A DNA stretch of 64,000 nt, from NCBI RefSeq assembly GCF_006346325.1, contig NZ_VDYR01000001.1, positions 310,001 through 374,000 of the forward strand, given 5' to 3'. How positions within the stretch are numbered: position 1 is the first letter of the stretch; the number at the start of each line of letters is the position of its first letter. The position numbers and the translations under genes are program-made. Below the pieces are notes generated by a model, which was given only the letters and a program-made list of their open reading frames with translations, was not told the DNA's origin and made no database searches. Of this stretch, positions 1-9,375 are shown piece by piece. The DNA comes from Sphingomonas japonica. Lineage in GTDB: Bacteria > Pseudomonadota > Alphaproteobacteria > Sphingomonadales > Sphingomonadaceae.

Positions 1-519
1 TATGGGTGGATCGCCGATGCGCGGGTGTCGCGGCGGCTGCCCGACACGCTGGTGGTCGATATCGTGGAGCGGCAGGCTGCGGCGGTGTGGCAGCATAATG
101 GGCAGCTGATGCTGATCGACAAGGACGGCGTGCTGCTCGAGCCGGTCGCGGCGAGCGCGATGCCCAACCTGCCGCTGGTGATCGGCGAGGGGGCGAATGC
201 ACAGGAGCCGGCGTATCAGACGCTGATCGAGGCGGCGCCTGCATTGAAGCCGATGGTACGCGCGGCGACGTGGCTCGGCAATCGCCGCTGGGATATCACC
301 TTTGTCTCGGGTGAGGTGCTGATGCTGCCAGAGGGAACCGAGCGCGCGGCGCGGGCACTGACCAAGTTCGCCGAGCTCGACGGACGCGACCGGTTGCTGG
401 GCAGCGACTATGTGCGATTCGACCTGCGCAATCCGGAGTTCATGGCGATGCGGAGGCGCGGACCGGAAACGCGGATACCGCTGGGTCCACCAGATAGCGA
501 CACGGCAACGGGCGAATAG
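1..519 (+). CDS. ftsQ: Cell division protein FtsQ (3' part, 5' end outside window)
   Basis: The frame is open from base 1 and encodes the last 172 residues of FtsQ, the bitopic divisome protein that links early and late division proteins in the periplasm. The visible part starts inside the POTRA/beta region (WIADARVSRRLPDTLVVDIVER), followed by the typical stretch on the hydrophobic residue of a D-x-D-G-V loop. The N-terminal cytoplasmic tail and membrane helix are not in the window. The gene stops 23 bases before ftsA on the same strand, the usual ftsQ-ftsA-ftsZ order at the end of the division and cell-wall cluster. Assignment rests on this context plus the recognisable beta-domain sequence. 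Confidence 0.9.
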   Translation, partial: YGWIADARVSRRLPDTLVVDIVERQAAAVWQHNGQLMLIDKDGVLLEPVAASAMPNLPLVIGEGANAQEPAYQTLIEAAPALKPMVRAATWLGNRRWDITFVSGEVLMLPEGTERAARALTKFAELDGRDRLLGSDYVRFDLRNPEFMAMRRRGPETRIPLGPPDSDTATGE

Positions 520-542
520 GCTTCAAACGAGGGAATGGGGAC

Positions 543-1802
543 ATGGCCAAGGCTGCACCCGAAGGACTGATTACCGCACTCGACATCGGATCGTCGAAGG
601 TGTCGGCGCTGATCGCGCAAAAGGGCGACGGCGGCGAGCTGGTGGTGCTGGGCACCGGGCAGCGCGAGAGCCGGGGCGTCAAGCGCGGCTATATTGCCGA
701 CATGGCCGCGACCGAGATCGCCGTGCGCGAGGCGGTCGAGCAGGCCGAGCGGATCGCGGGCACCAATATCGAGGACGTGTGGGTGAGCTTTTCGGCGGGC
801 GGGCTGGTGTCCGACCATGTCAAGCTGGAGATGGACCTGGGCGGGCACCGCGTCGAGCAGAGCGACATCGATACGCTGCTCAAGGACGGCCACGCCGCGA
901 TCCGGATGGACGGGCGGATGGTGCTGCATGCCCAGCCGACGCGCTACATCGTCGACGGCCTGGACGGGGTGAAGGCGCCGCTGGGGCTGCACGCCGATCG
1001 GCTTGGCGTCGAGATCCACGTCGTCGGCAGCGAGGGCTCGCCGGTGCGCAACCTCGACCTGTGCGTGCGGTCGGCGCATCTGGAAGTGAAGTCGATCATC
1101 GCCGCGCCGGTCGCGACGGGCCTCGCCTGCCTGTCCGACGAGGAGCGCGAGCTGGGTGTGGCGCTGATCGAGATCGGCGCCGGGGTGACCAATGTATCGA
1201 CGTTCGAGGGCGGAGTGCTCAAAGGGCTGGCGTCGATCGGGATGGGCGCGGCCGACATCACCGACGACATCGCCGCGGCGTTCGGAACACGTCGGGCGCA
1301 GGCCGAGCGGCTGAAATGCTTCTATGGCTCGGCGAACATGAGCCCGCGCGACAATCATGAGATGATCGACGTCGCGCCGATCTCGTCCGACGACGATGCC
1401 GAAGGATCGCGGATCACGCGCGCGCAGCTGATCGCGGTGATCCGTTTGCGGCTCGACCGGCTGATGGCGGAAATCCAGAAGGAGCTGCGCAAGCTCAAGA
1501 CCGACGATCCGGTCGCGCGGCAGATCGTGCTGACCGGCGGCGGCGCGGAGTTGAAGGGCATCGCCGATTATGCGCAGCAGGTGCTGGGGCGCACGGTGCG
1601 GGTCGGGCGTGCGCGCGGGCTGACTGCGCTGCCCGACGCGCATTCGGGCCCGGCATTCGCGACGCTTGCCGGGCTGGCGATGTATGCGGCCGCCGATCCG
1701 GTCGACCTGCGCAGCGTCGAGCCGACGCAGCAGCTGGTGATGCGGAGCAGTCCGCTTGCGCTGGTCCGCCGCCTTTTTGCGACGTTTCGAGCCAATTATT
1801 AA
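543..1802 (+). CDS. ftsA: Cell division protein FtsA
   Basis: FtsA is the actin-like ATPase that tethers FtsZ filaments to the inner membrane. The 419-residue product starts with the phosphate-1 motif of the actin fold (ALDIGSSKVSALIA, about residues 13-26), carries the SHS2/1C subdomain after it and the second phosphate and adenosine regions (IEIGAGVTN near 213; LTGGGAELKG near 332). It ends in a short amphipathic, Arg/Phe-rich tail (LVRRLFATFRANY), the expected membrane-targeting helix. Length is normal. The ATG has a GAGGGA ribosome-binding site 8 bases upstream and lies between ftsQ and ftsZ. Confidence 0.97.
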   Translation: MAKAAPEGLITALDIGSSKVSALIAQKGDGGELVVLGTGQRESRGVKRGYIADMAATEIAVREAVEQAERIAGTNIEDVWVSFSAGGLVSDHVKLEMDLGGHRVEQSDIDTLLKDGHAAIRMDGRMVLHAQPTRYIVDGLDGVKAPLGLHADRLGVEIHVVGSEGSPVRNLDLCVRSAHLEVKSIIAAPVATGLACLSDEERELGVALIEIGAGVTNVSTFEGGVLKGLASIGMGAADITDDIAAAFGTRRAQAERLKCFYGSANMSPRDNHEMIDVAPISSDDDAEGSRITRAQLIAVIRLRLDRLMAEIQKELRKLKTDDPVARQIVLTGGGAELKGIADYAQQVLGRTVRVGRARGLTALPDAHSGPAFATLAGLAMYAAADPVDLRSVEPTQQLVMRSSPLALVRRLFATFRANY

Positions 1803-1911
1803 AGATTTCCTACGCGGCCCAGAATTGGGCTAGAGTCAGACGGTTGGTTAGGGCAGAACGCGAGGGAGTTTACGTGCTCCCGGGTGTTTGGGGGCACAGG
1901 GGAGACCTTAA

Positions 1912-3360
1912 ATGAGCATCGATTTCCTTCCGCCTGAGGTGGACGAGCTGACGCCGCGCATCACCGTCATCGGCGTCGGCGGCGCGGGCGGCAACGCGAT
2001 CGCGAACATGATCCGCGCCGAAGTGCAGGGGGTCGAGTTCCTGGTCGCCAACACCGATGCGCAGGCGCTCAAGCAGTCGAACGCTTCGCAGCGCATCCAG
2101 TTGGGTGCCAAGATCACGCAGGGATTGGGCGCCGGATCGCGGCCCGAGATCGGGCGCGCGGCGGCGGAAGAGACGATTGAACAGGTGCAAAAGGCGCTCG
2201 AGGGCGCGCATATGTGCTTCATCGCGGCGGGCATGGGCGGCGGCACCGGCACCGGCGCTGCCCCGGTCATCGCCAAGGCAGCGCGCGACATGGGCATCCT
2301 GACGGTGGGCGTCGTCACCAAGCCGTTCGCGTTCGAGGGCAAGCGCCGCACGCAATCGGCGGATGCCGGCATCGAGGAGCTGCAGAAGTTCGTCGATACG
2401 CTGATCGTCATCCCCAACCAGAATCTGTTCCTGATCGCCAACGCCAACACGACGTTCAAGCAGGCGTTCGAGATGGCCGACGAGGTGCTGCAACAGGGCG
2501 TGCGCGGCATCACCGACCTGATGGTCATGCCCGGCCTGATCAACCTCGACTTCGCCGACGTGCGCAGTGTGATGCAGGAAATGGGCAAGGCGATGATGGG
2601 CACCGGCGAGGCCGACGGCGACAGCCGCGCGATCGAGGCGGCGCAGAAGGCGATCGCCAATCCGCTGCTCGACGGGGTGAGCATGAAGGGCGCCAAGGGC
2701 GTGATCGTGTCGATCACCGGCGGCGAGGACATGCGCCTGATGGAAGTCGACGAGGCCGCCAACCACATCCGCGAGCTGGTCGATCCCGATGCCAACATCA
2801 TCTGGGGATCGGCGTTCAACCCCGAGCTGGAAGGCAAGATCCGCGTGTCGGTGGTCGCCACCGGCATCGAGGCGGACACGTCGGCACCCGCGCTGGCGGC
2901 GCCCGAGGCGCCGCGCGTCTTCTCGTTCAACACGCCGCGCCGTCCGTCCGAGCCTGCGCCGATTGCTCCCGATCGCGACGAGGCTCCGGCCGCTGCCGAG
3001 GGGACCGCGCCCGAGCATGACGAAGAGCCGCTCGAGCTGTCCAGCGAGATGGCGGGCGACGAGCAAAGCGGCGACGAGGGCGGCGAGCTGGTACTCGACA
3101 GCGAGACCATGGTGCCCGAGAATCCGGCGCCGATCCGCGGCGATGCGGCGCAGCCCGAAGGCGGGGCGCCCTACCGGTTCGTGTCGGACGACGTCGCCGA
3201 CGAAGCCGACGCGCCCGAGCCGGCGCCAACGCCGCGCGGCAAGCCGGGCGGGACGTTGTTCGAGCGGATGTCGAATGCGGGGCGCGGCATCGGCAAGGGC
3301 GACGACGACAAGGCGCCGCTGGACATTCCCCGGTTTCTGCACCGCCAGAACAACCAGTAA
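1912..3360 (+). CDS. ftsZ: Cell division protein FtsZ
   Basis: FtsZ is the tubulin-like GTPase that forms the division ring. The tubulin signature GGGTGTG is at residues 109-115, preceded by the N-terminal GVGGAGGNA nucleotide loop (21-29), and the synergy-loop region [18 protein letters not shown] closes the GTPase part near residue 320. A long Pro/Glu/Asp-rich linker (about 325-465) follows, and the protein ends in the conserved C-terminal peptide DIPRFLHRQ that binds FtsA and other partners. The 482 residues are longer than enterobacterial FtsZ but usual for alphaproteobacteria, because of the linker. A GGGGAG ribosome-binding site sits 8 bases before the ATG. The 109-base gap after ftsA leaves room for its own promoter. 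Confidence 0.98.
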   Translation: MSIDFLPPEVDELTPRITVIGVGGAGGNAIANMIRAEVQGVEFLVANTDAQALKQSNASQRIQLGAKITQGLGAGSRPEIGRAAAEETIEQVQKALEGAHMCFIAAGMGGGTGTGAAPVIAKAARDMGILTVGVVTKPFAFEGKRRTQSADAGIEELQKFVDTLIVIPNQNLFLIANANTTFKQAFEMADEVLQQGVRGITDLMVMPGLINLDFADVRSVMQEMGKAMMGTGEADGDSRAIEAAQKAIANPLLDGVSMKGAKGVIVSITGGEDMRLMEVDEAANHIRELVDPDANIIWGSAFNPELEGKIRVSVVATGIEADTSAPALAAPEAPRVFSFNTPRRPSEPAPIAPDRDEAPAAAEGTAPEHDEEPLELSSEMAGDEQSGDEGGELVLDSETMVPENPAPIRGDAAQPEGGAPYRFVSDDVADEADAPEPAPTPRGKPGGTLFERMSNAGRGIGKGDDDKAPLDIPRFLHRQNNQ

Positions 3361-3624
3361 GGCGTCCGGTCGGCGGCTTGGCGGGCGTGGGCTGACCCGA
3401 TCGGGTTCGCGTGCGGCGCGCCCGCAAGTCCAGGCGGTCCGTCACTTTCATCGAGCCCCTCGCGGAAATGAAGCCGCGTTGCCGCGTTCGTGGGAAGCGC
3501 GGGCCGGTGGCGCGGCGGCTTGCGATGGAATATCATGCGTTCGTCGTCGCATTGGGGCGGTTGAACGCCGGATTTGGCTTCGGCCATTGCCGGGAGCCGG
3601 GCGAACAGGCTTAATGGCCTTTCA

Positions 3625-5481
3625 ATGAAGCATTTTGTTACCCGAGCCATGGGGTGCGCCGCGTTGCTGGTCGCAACGTCGGTCCCGGCCGCCGCGCAGG
3701 TATTCGTTGCGCCGCCCACCCCCAATGCCGATCGGCTCGCAGTCGAGATGCGCGCGCTGGCGGCGAATCCGGAAGACCTCGGCGCGCTGCTCAATGCTGG
3801 GGAACTAAGCGTCAAGCTCGACGATCCGGCCGCGGCGCTGCAGTTCTTCGCGCGGGCCGAGAAGATCGATCGCAACAATCCGCGCATCGCCACCGGGCGC
3901 GGCGGGGCGTTGGTGCGATTGGGGCGGCCTGGCGAGGCGCTGAAGCTGTTCGCCGAGGCGGAGCGACGCGGGGTTTCGGCGAACCTGCTCGCGCCGCATC
4001 GGGCGCTGGCCTATGACCTGATCGGACAGCCGGGCTATGCGCAACAGGAATATCGCCGTGCGCTGGCGGCGGCTCCGGGCGATGCCGACCTGACGCGCGC
4101 TTATGCCCTGTCGCTCGGCATCAGCGGGGACAGCAAGCAGGCCTATGCCGCGCTCGACCCGCTGCTGCGCGACCGCGATCGTGCGGCGTGGCGCGCGCGT
4201 GCGTTCATCCTGGCGATGGAAGGCGAGACCGCCGAGGCGCAGCAGATCGCCACCAACATGATGCCGGGGTTCGGCACCGCCTTTTCGCCGTTTTTCCAGC
4301 AGCTGGCGCAATTGCGCGACCCCGCCGACCGCGCCTTTGCGGTGCATCGCGGCGAGATCGGGCGGACCCCGGCACGGATGGCGGATGCCACGATGGCACC
4401 GAGCCTGCCGCCCTATGTCGCGCAGCAGCCGGTGCGGATGGCGTCGGTCGATACCGCGCCCAAGCCGAAGCGCGAGACGCGGCGGTCGCGGCGTGCCGAA
4501 CGCAGCGCGCGGGTCGGCAAGCGCTCGCGCGGATCGCGCACGCCGATCGCAAGCGAACCGGCGGTCGTAGTGGCAGCGGCCACTCCTTCCCCGACGCCGG
4601 CACCCGCGCCGGCCGCAACGCGGGTCGAGGTCGCAGCGGCAGTTCCGACGCCGCCCGCTCCGGTCGGGCTGGTGCTGCCGAACTCGCGCCCGGCTGCAGA
4701 AACGCGCGTCGCAGTGGCCGCGAAGGCGCCAGCCGGGATGGAGATCGATCCTGCCAGCGTGGTGCGCGTCGCCGTGCCCAACAGCGGCGAGGACGAGTTG
4801 CGCGCGGCGGCGGCGCGGGCCGTCAATCCGATCCGGTCGACGCCGCTTGTCGCGCCCGCAGCGACGCCGTCTGTGCCTGTGGTACCGCCTCCGGTCATGG
4901 CCGACGCCCCGGCAGCGGCGTCGAAAATCAAGGTCGGGTCGGAGGACGATGTGCTCGCCTCGATCCTGAGCGGCATTGCAATCCCTGCGGAAGAGCTGGG
5001 CGTCGGCGTTGCGCCTGCTCCTGCACCGGTTCAGCCTGAACCCGCCAAGGTGGAGATCGCGAAGGCCGAGCCTGCGAAGGCGGAGCCCGCAAAGACCGAG
5101 CCCCCAAGAACCGGGGCGGACGAGCCGCCGGCCAAGCCGGCGCCGGTGAAAGCGGTCGCCGCCAAGAAGGCTGAGGCCAAGAAAGCCGAAGCCAAGCCGC
5201 CGTCCGATCCGGCGCGGCACTGGGTGCAGGTGGCGGGCGGCGCGAACAAGGCCGACCTGCCCAAGGAATGGAAGCGCTTGACGGGGATCGCTCCCGATGC
5301 GCTCAAGGGCCAGTCGGCCTGGACGACGCCGCTGCGCTTCACCAATCGGCTGCTGGCGGGGCCGTTCAAATCGACGCAGGACGCGCAAGGGTTCGTCAAC
5401 ACCCTGGGCAAAGAGGGAATTTCGGCATTCGCATGGACCAGCGACACCGGCCAGAAGATCGAGAAGCTGTCGCCGAAGTGA
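3625..5481 (+). CDS. Secreted TPR and SPOR-domain protein
   Basis: The 618-residue product begins with a Sec signal peptide ([25 protein letters not shown], cleavage near 25). TPR-like repeats follow (roughly 30-215, with [21 protein letters not shown] and [10 protein letters not shown] helices), then a low-complexity Ala/Pro/Lys region (about 280-530, including repeated KAEPAK units). A C-terminal SPOR domain starts near [18 protein letters not shown] domains bind glycan strands stripped of stem peptides at septa, so a role in septal peptidoglycan is likely given its place directly after ftsZ. An in-frame ATG at 3574 exists, but the signal peptide favours 3625. The Shine-Dalgarno signal there is weak. 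Its last four bases overlap the start of the next gene. Confidence 0.85.
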   Translation: MKHFVTRAMGCAALLVATSVPAAAQVFVAPPTPNADRLAVEMRALAANPEDLGALLNAGELSVKLDDPAAALQFFARAEKIDRNNPRIATGRGGALVRLGRPGEALKLFAEAERRGVSANLLAPHRALAYDLIGQPGYAQQEYRRALAAAPGDADLTRAYALSLGISGDSKQAYAALDPLLRDRDRAAWRARAFILAMEGETAEAQQIATNMMPGFGTAFSPFFQQLAQLRDPADRAFAVHRGEIGRTPARMADATMAPSLPPYVAQQPVRMASVDTAPKPKRETRRSRRAERSARVGKRSRGSRTPIASEPAVVVAAATPSPTPAPAPAATRVEVAAAVPTPPAPVGLVLPNSRPAAETRVAVAAKAPAGMEIDPASVVRVAVPNSGEDELRAAAARAVNPIRSTPLVAPAATPSVPVVPPPVMADAPAAASKIKVGSEDDVLASILSGIAIPAEELGVGVAPAPAPVQPEPAKVEIAKAEPAKAEPAKTEPPRTGADEPPAKPAPVKAVAAKKAEAKKAEAKPPSDPARHWVQVAGGANKADLPKEWKRLTGIAPDALKGQSAWTTPLRFTNRLLAGPFKSTQDAQGFVNTLGKEGISAFAWTSDTGQKIEKLSPK

Positions 5482-6644
5482 CGCTGCCGGCGCGGTATGC
5501 GTCGCATCCCGCCGCGAGCCGGGGACGGCTCCACCCCGAAACCGAGCGCGGCGAGCGCGGACCGCGCGATGCCTTCCAGCGCGATCGCGACCGCATCATC
5601 CATTCGATCAGCTTTCGCCGCCTGCGCCACAAGACGCAGGTGTTCATGGCGCCGGACGGCGACCATTTCCGCGTGCGGCTGACGCACAGCCTGGAAGTCG
5701 CGCAGATCGGACGGACGGTGGCGCGCACGCTGGGGCTCAACGAGGACCTGACCGAAGCATTGTGCCTGGCGCACGATATCGGGCATCCGCCGTTCGGGCA
5801 TGCCGGTGAGGACGCGCTCAAGGCGGCGTTGGCAGGGGCGGGCGGCTTCGATCACAATGGCCACACGCTGCGCGCGCTGACCCGGCTGGAATGTCCGTAT
5901 CCGCGCTGGCCGGGGCTCAACCTGAGCTGGGAAACGCTCGAGGGATTGGCCAAGCATAACGGGCCGGTAACGCGGCCCGGTTGGGCCTTGTCACAGGCGG
6001 ACGCGGCGTTTGCTCTCGACCTGACGCGCTGGCCATCGCTCGAGGCGCAGGTGGCGGCGATTTCCGACGATATCGCCTATGACAATCACGACATCGACGA
6101 CGGGCTGCGCGCGGGGCTGTTGAGCCTCGACCAGATCCTGTCGGTGCCGATGGTCGCGCGCGGGTTCGACGCAGTGCGGGCGCGCTATCGCGATCTTCCG
6201 GAGAGCGCGCTGCTGGGCGAGATGGTGCGGTCGCAGATCGGAGCGATGGTCAACGACTTGATCGCCGAGACCGCGCGGCGGATCGATGCTGCCGGGATCG
6301 ACACGGCGGACGATGTCCGCGCGGCAGGCGCGTGCCTGGCGGGGTTCTCCGAGCGGATGCGCGACGAGGAGCGCGAGCTCAAGCGCTTCATGTACGCCAA
6401 TCTCTATCACCATCCTCGCCAGATCGAGGCGGCGCAGGCGGCGGGCGCGGTGGTCGCGGGTCTGTTCGCGGCCTATGCCGCCGATCCGCAGGCGTTGCCC
6501 GCGCCGTGGCGCGCCGGGATGCCGGACGACGAACCCGGGCGCAGCCGCCACATCGCCGATTTCATCGCCGGGATGACCGACCGCTACGCCGTCACCCGCT
6601 ATCGCGAGGTGGTGGGACCGATCGATCTACCCGAGGGCTTCTGA
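5478..6644 (+). CDS. dgt: dGTPase-like HD-domain triphosphohydrolase
   Basis: The 388-residue protein belongs to the HD-superfamily deoxynucleoside triphosphate triphosphohydrolases, which cut dNTPs to nucleoside and tripolyphosphate and so adjust dNTP pools. Metal ligands visible are H70 (RLTHSLEV), the H99-D100 pair ([12 protein letters not shown]) and a later Asp in [10 protein letters not shown]. The N-terminal [27 protein letters not shown] is the family signature. The GTG start overlaps the stop of the SPOR gene (GTGA), so translation is probably coupled. A much longer in-frame reading extends upstream inside the SPOR gene and is ignored. The family includes regulators as well as enzymes, so substrate range is not known. 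Confidence 0.92.
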   Translation: MTLPARYASHPAASRGRLHPETERGERGPRDAFQRDRDRIIHSISFRRLRHKTQVFMAPDGDHFRVRLTHSLEVAQIGRTVARTLGLNEDLTEALCLAHDIGHPPFGHAGEDALKAALAGAGGFDHNGHTLRALTRLECPYPRWPGLNLSWETLEGLAKHNGPVTRPGWALSQADAAFALDLTRWPSLEAQVAAISDDIAYDNHDIDDGLRAGLLSLDQILSVPMVARGFDAVRARYRDLPESALLGEMVRSQIGAMVNDLIAETARRIDAAGIDTADDVRAAGACLAGFSERMRDEERELKRFMYANLYHHPRQIEAAQAAGAVVAGLFAAYAADPQALPAPWRAGMPDDEPGRSRHIADFIAGMTDRYAVTRYREVVGPIDLPEGF

Positions 6645-6735
6645 CGAAGCGCCCGCTGAGTGCGACCAGCCGGTACGCTGGCACATTGTTGCGACAGATG
6701 GGGAGTAGAAGCGACGCCAGAGGATGGAGGTGTCG

Positions 6736-8121
6736 ATGACCCCGACAGTGATTGCATGGAACCGCTTCGGCCTGGGCGCGCGGCCCGGCGCCGTCGCGCC
6801 TGCCGATGCGAAGCGCTGGCTGATCGACCAGTTCGACCGCTACGAAGCGCGACCCCCGGTGATTGCCGCGCAGGCGACCACAGCGCAGGCGGGTGCGGCC
6901 TTTGCCGAATATCGCGCCGAGCGCCGCGCTGCGCGGCGTATGGCGACGGATGCCGGCCCACTCGACCGATCGGCGCGGATGGCGATGCGCGTCGATGGCC
7001 GAGACCGCTATCGCGACGCGATCGGCGCGCGCGCCAATGCTGCTATCGTCAGCGACACGCCGTTCGCCGAGCGGCTGGTGCATTTCTGGGCGAACCACTT
7101 CGCGGTGTCGGCCGAAAAGCTGGCGGTGGTGGGACTGGCGGGAGCGTTCGAGTTCGACGCCATCCGGCCGCATGTGCTGGGCAGCTTCGGCGCGATGCTC
7201 GGTGCGGTCGAGCGGCATCCGGCGATGCTGCTCTATCTCGATCAGGCGCAATCGGTGGGCCCCGGCAGCCGGGTAGGCCAGCGGGTCGCGGCGGGCGGCA
7301 AGCGCAAGCGCGGAATCAACGAAAACCTGGCGCGGGAAATCCTCGAGCTGCACACGCTGGGTGTCGGATCGGGATATGACCAGAGCGACGTCACCGAATT
7401 CGCACGCGCGCTGACGGGGTGGACGGTTGCCGGGATCGGCGGCCGGGCGAACGGCGATCCGGGCGGATTTGCCTTTGCGCCGGCGATGCACGAGCCCGGC
7501 GCACGTACGATCTTGGGCGCCCGCTATGCCCAGGATGGCGAAGCGCAGGCGGATGCGGTGCTGGCGGCGCTCGCCGTGCATCCGGCGACGGCACGCCACG
7601 TCGCGACCAAGCTCGCTCGGCACTTCGTCGCCGATACACCGCCGCCGGCGCTGGTGACGCGGATTGAGCAAGCGTTTCTGGAATCGAACGGGGATCTGCC
7701 GACGATATACCGCGCGCTGATCGACGCGCCCGAAGCCTGGGCACCGATGCCTGCCAAGTTCAAGACGCCGTGGGAGTGGTCGATATCGGCGATGCGCGGG
7801 CTTGGACTGCGCGAGATTGCTGCGCAGCAATTCGCCGGCCTTCAGCAGCAACTGGGGCAGCCCGTGTGGCGACCGGGCGCGCCTGCGGGGTATGACGACA
7901 TTGCCGGGCGCTGGGCGGCGCCCGACGCGCTGGTACGCCGCGTCGAGGCGGCCGAGCGGCTGGTGTCGCGCGCGCCGAGCACGATCGACGCCCGCGAGCG
8001 ATCGCAGGCGCTGTTCGCGGACAGCCTTTCGGCAGCGACGCAGCAGCAGCTGGCGCGCGCCGAGAGCGCGCAACAGGCACTGGCGCTGATGCTGGTGTCG
8101 CCCGAATTCCTGCGGAGATAA
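6736..8121 (+). CDS. DUF1800 family protein
   Basis: A 461-residue DUF1800 protein. The family hallmarks are the N-terminal NRFGLGARPG, the central FWANHFAVSAEK, and RGINENLAREILELHTLGVGSGYDQSDVTEFARALTGWTV. The biochemical function of the family is unknown. It is nearly always next to a DUF1501 gene, as here with three bases between them, which suggests the two products act together. No signal peptide is evident, although the DUF1501 partner has a twin-arginine one. The ATG at 6736 has GGAGG 5 bases upstream; an in-frame ATG at 6724 lies before that site and is less likely. Confidence 0.88.
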   Translation: MTPTVIAWNRFGLGARPGAVAPADAKRWLIDQFDRYEARPPVIAAQATTAQAGAAFAEYRAERRAARRMATDAGPLDRSARMAMRVDGRDRYRDAIGARANAAIVSDTPFAERLVHFWANHFAVSAEKLAVVGLAGAFEFDAIRPHVLGSFGAMLGAVERHPAMLLYLDQAQSVGPGSRVGQRVAAGGKRKRGINENLAREILELHTLGVGSGYDQSDVTEFARALTGWTVAGIGGRANGDPGGFAFAPAMHEPGARTILGARYAQDGEAQADAVLAALAVHPATARHVATKLARHFVADTPPPALVTRIEQAFLESNGDLPTIYRALIDAPEAWAPMPAKFKTPWEWSISAMRGLGLREIAAQQFAGLQQQLGQPVWRPGAPAGYDDIAGRWAAPDALVRRVEAAERLVSRAPSTIDARERSQALFADSLSAATQQQLARAESAQQALALMLVSPEFLRR

Positions 8122-8124
8122 ACC

Positions 8125-9279
8125 ATGTTGGATCGTCGTACCTTCGTTACCACCGGTGCCGCCGCGGCATTGTCGATGGGCTTTGCACCGCGGATGAGTT
8201 TCGCGAGCGCCGCCACGACCAAGCGGTTCGTGTTCATCATCCAGCGCGGTGCCGCCGATGGCCTCGGTACGCTGGCGCCGGTGGGCGATCCGGCATTTGC
8301 CGGCGCGCGCGGCGTCCTGGCGCAGGACTTCGCGGATGCGCCCAGGCTCGACGCGATGTTCGCGCTGCATCCCAACCTCGCCACCGTGTCGGGGCTGTAC
8401 AAAGGCGGCGAGGCACTGTTCGCGCATGCCGTCGCGTCGCCCTATCGCGACCGGTCGCATTTCGACGGGCAGAATGTGCTCGAGAGCGGCGGAGCGGCGG
8501 CGTACCGGATCAAGGACGGCTGGATGAACCGGCTGCTAGGCGTGCTGCCGCGCGATCAGGCACGCGCGATCGCGGTGGCGGCAACGGTGCCGCTGGCGCT
8601 GCGCGGGTCGATCGACGTCGCATCCTATGCGCCGTCGGCGCTCCCCGATGCGTCCGACGACCTGCTGGCGCGCGTCGCCACGCTCTATGCGCAGGACGAG
8701 CAGTTGCACGCGATCTGGCAGCAGGCGACGGCGACGCGGGCGCTGACCGGGGATATGGCGGCGGACGATGGCCGCAACGCCGCGGCGACGGGTGCGCTGG
8801 CCGCACGGCTGATCGCGCCCGACAACGGCGCGCGGATCGCGATGATCGAGACCGGCGGCTGGGATACCCATGCCGGGCAGCGCGGGCGGCTGGGTGCGCA
8901 GTTGAAGGGGCTCGATGCGATGGTCGGCGCGCTCAAGCAGGGATTGGGGCCGCTCTGGGCAGAAACGATGGTGCTGGTCGCAACCGAGTTCGGCCGCACG
9001 GTCAAGGTCAACGGCACGCAGGGGACCGACCACGGCACTGCGTCGGCAGCAATGCTGCTCGGCGGAGCGGTCAAGGGCGGGCGGGTAATTGCCGACTGGC
9101 CGGGGCTCGGCGAGGCGGCGCTATACGAGGGCCGCGACCTCAATCCGACGCTGGGGCTGGACGCTTTCATCGCGGGCGCGGTGGCGGAGCATTTCGCGAT
9201 CGATCCGGTGCGAACCGCGAGCGCGCTGTTTCCCCAAAGTGGAAAAGTGGCGCGGGTCGAGGGGCTGGTGCGGGTGTGA
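8125..9279 (+). CDS. DUF1501 family protein, Tat-exported
   Basis: A 384-residue DUF1501 protein. It starts with a twin-arginine signal (MLDRRTFVTTGAAAALSMGFAPRMSFASA), so it is probably exported folded. The mature part shows FVFIIQRGAADGL near the start and a conserved GGWDTHAGQRGRL and EFGRTVKVNGTQGTDHGTASAAMLLGG in the C-terminal half, typical of this sulfatase/alkaline-phosphatase-like family. Those His, Asp and Thr residues could bind metal. The gene follows the DUF1800 gene by three bases. No enzymatic activity can be assigned from sequence. Confidence 0.88.
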   Translation: MLDRRTFVTTGAAAALSMGFAPRMSFASAATTKRFVFIIQRGAADGLGTLAPVGDPAFAGARGVLAQDFADAPRLDAMFALHPNLATVSGLYKGGEALFAHAVASPYRDRSHFDGQNVLESGGAAAYRIKDGWMNRLLGVLPRDQARAIAVAATVPLALRGSIDVASYAPSALPDASDDLLARVATLYAQDEQLHAIWQQATATRALTGDMAADDGRNAAATGALAARLIAPDNGARIAMIETGGWDTHAGQRGRLGAQLKGLDAMVGALKQGLGPLWAETMVLVATEFGRTVKVNGTQGTDHGTASAAMLLGGAVKGGRVIADWPGLGEAALYEGRDLNPTLGLDAFIAGAVAEHFAIDPVRTASALFPQSGKVARVEGLVRV

Positions 9280-9316
9280 GCCTTCTGTGCCGAGCGAAGT
9301 GGTCTGACGTGCAGGG

Positions 9317-9358
9317 TGTCTCGACTTTGCTCGACACGAACGGATTTCTTTCGTGTCG
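9317..9358. repeat. Extragenic palindromic repeat / possible bidirectional terminator
   Basis: Between the converging DUF1501 and aldehyde dehydrogenase genes lies GTGTCTCGACTTTGCTCG followed by a perfect 9-base inverted repeat, CGACACGAA (9332-9340) with TTCGTGTCG (9350-9358). The core resembles that of the more complex element at 28.4 kb, so it is read as one copy of a dispersed sphingomonad repeat. It may also end transcription from both sides, though no long T run follows. Confidence 0.55.
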
Positions 9359-9375
9359 TTGGGAAAGAAGCTGCG

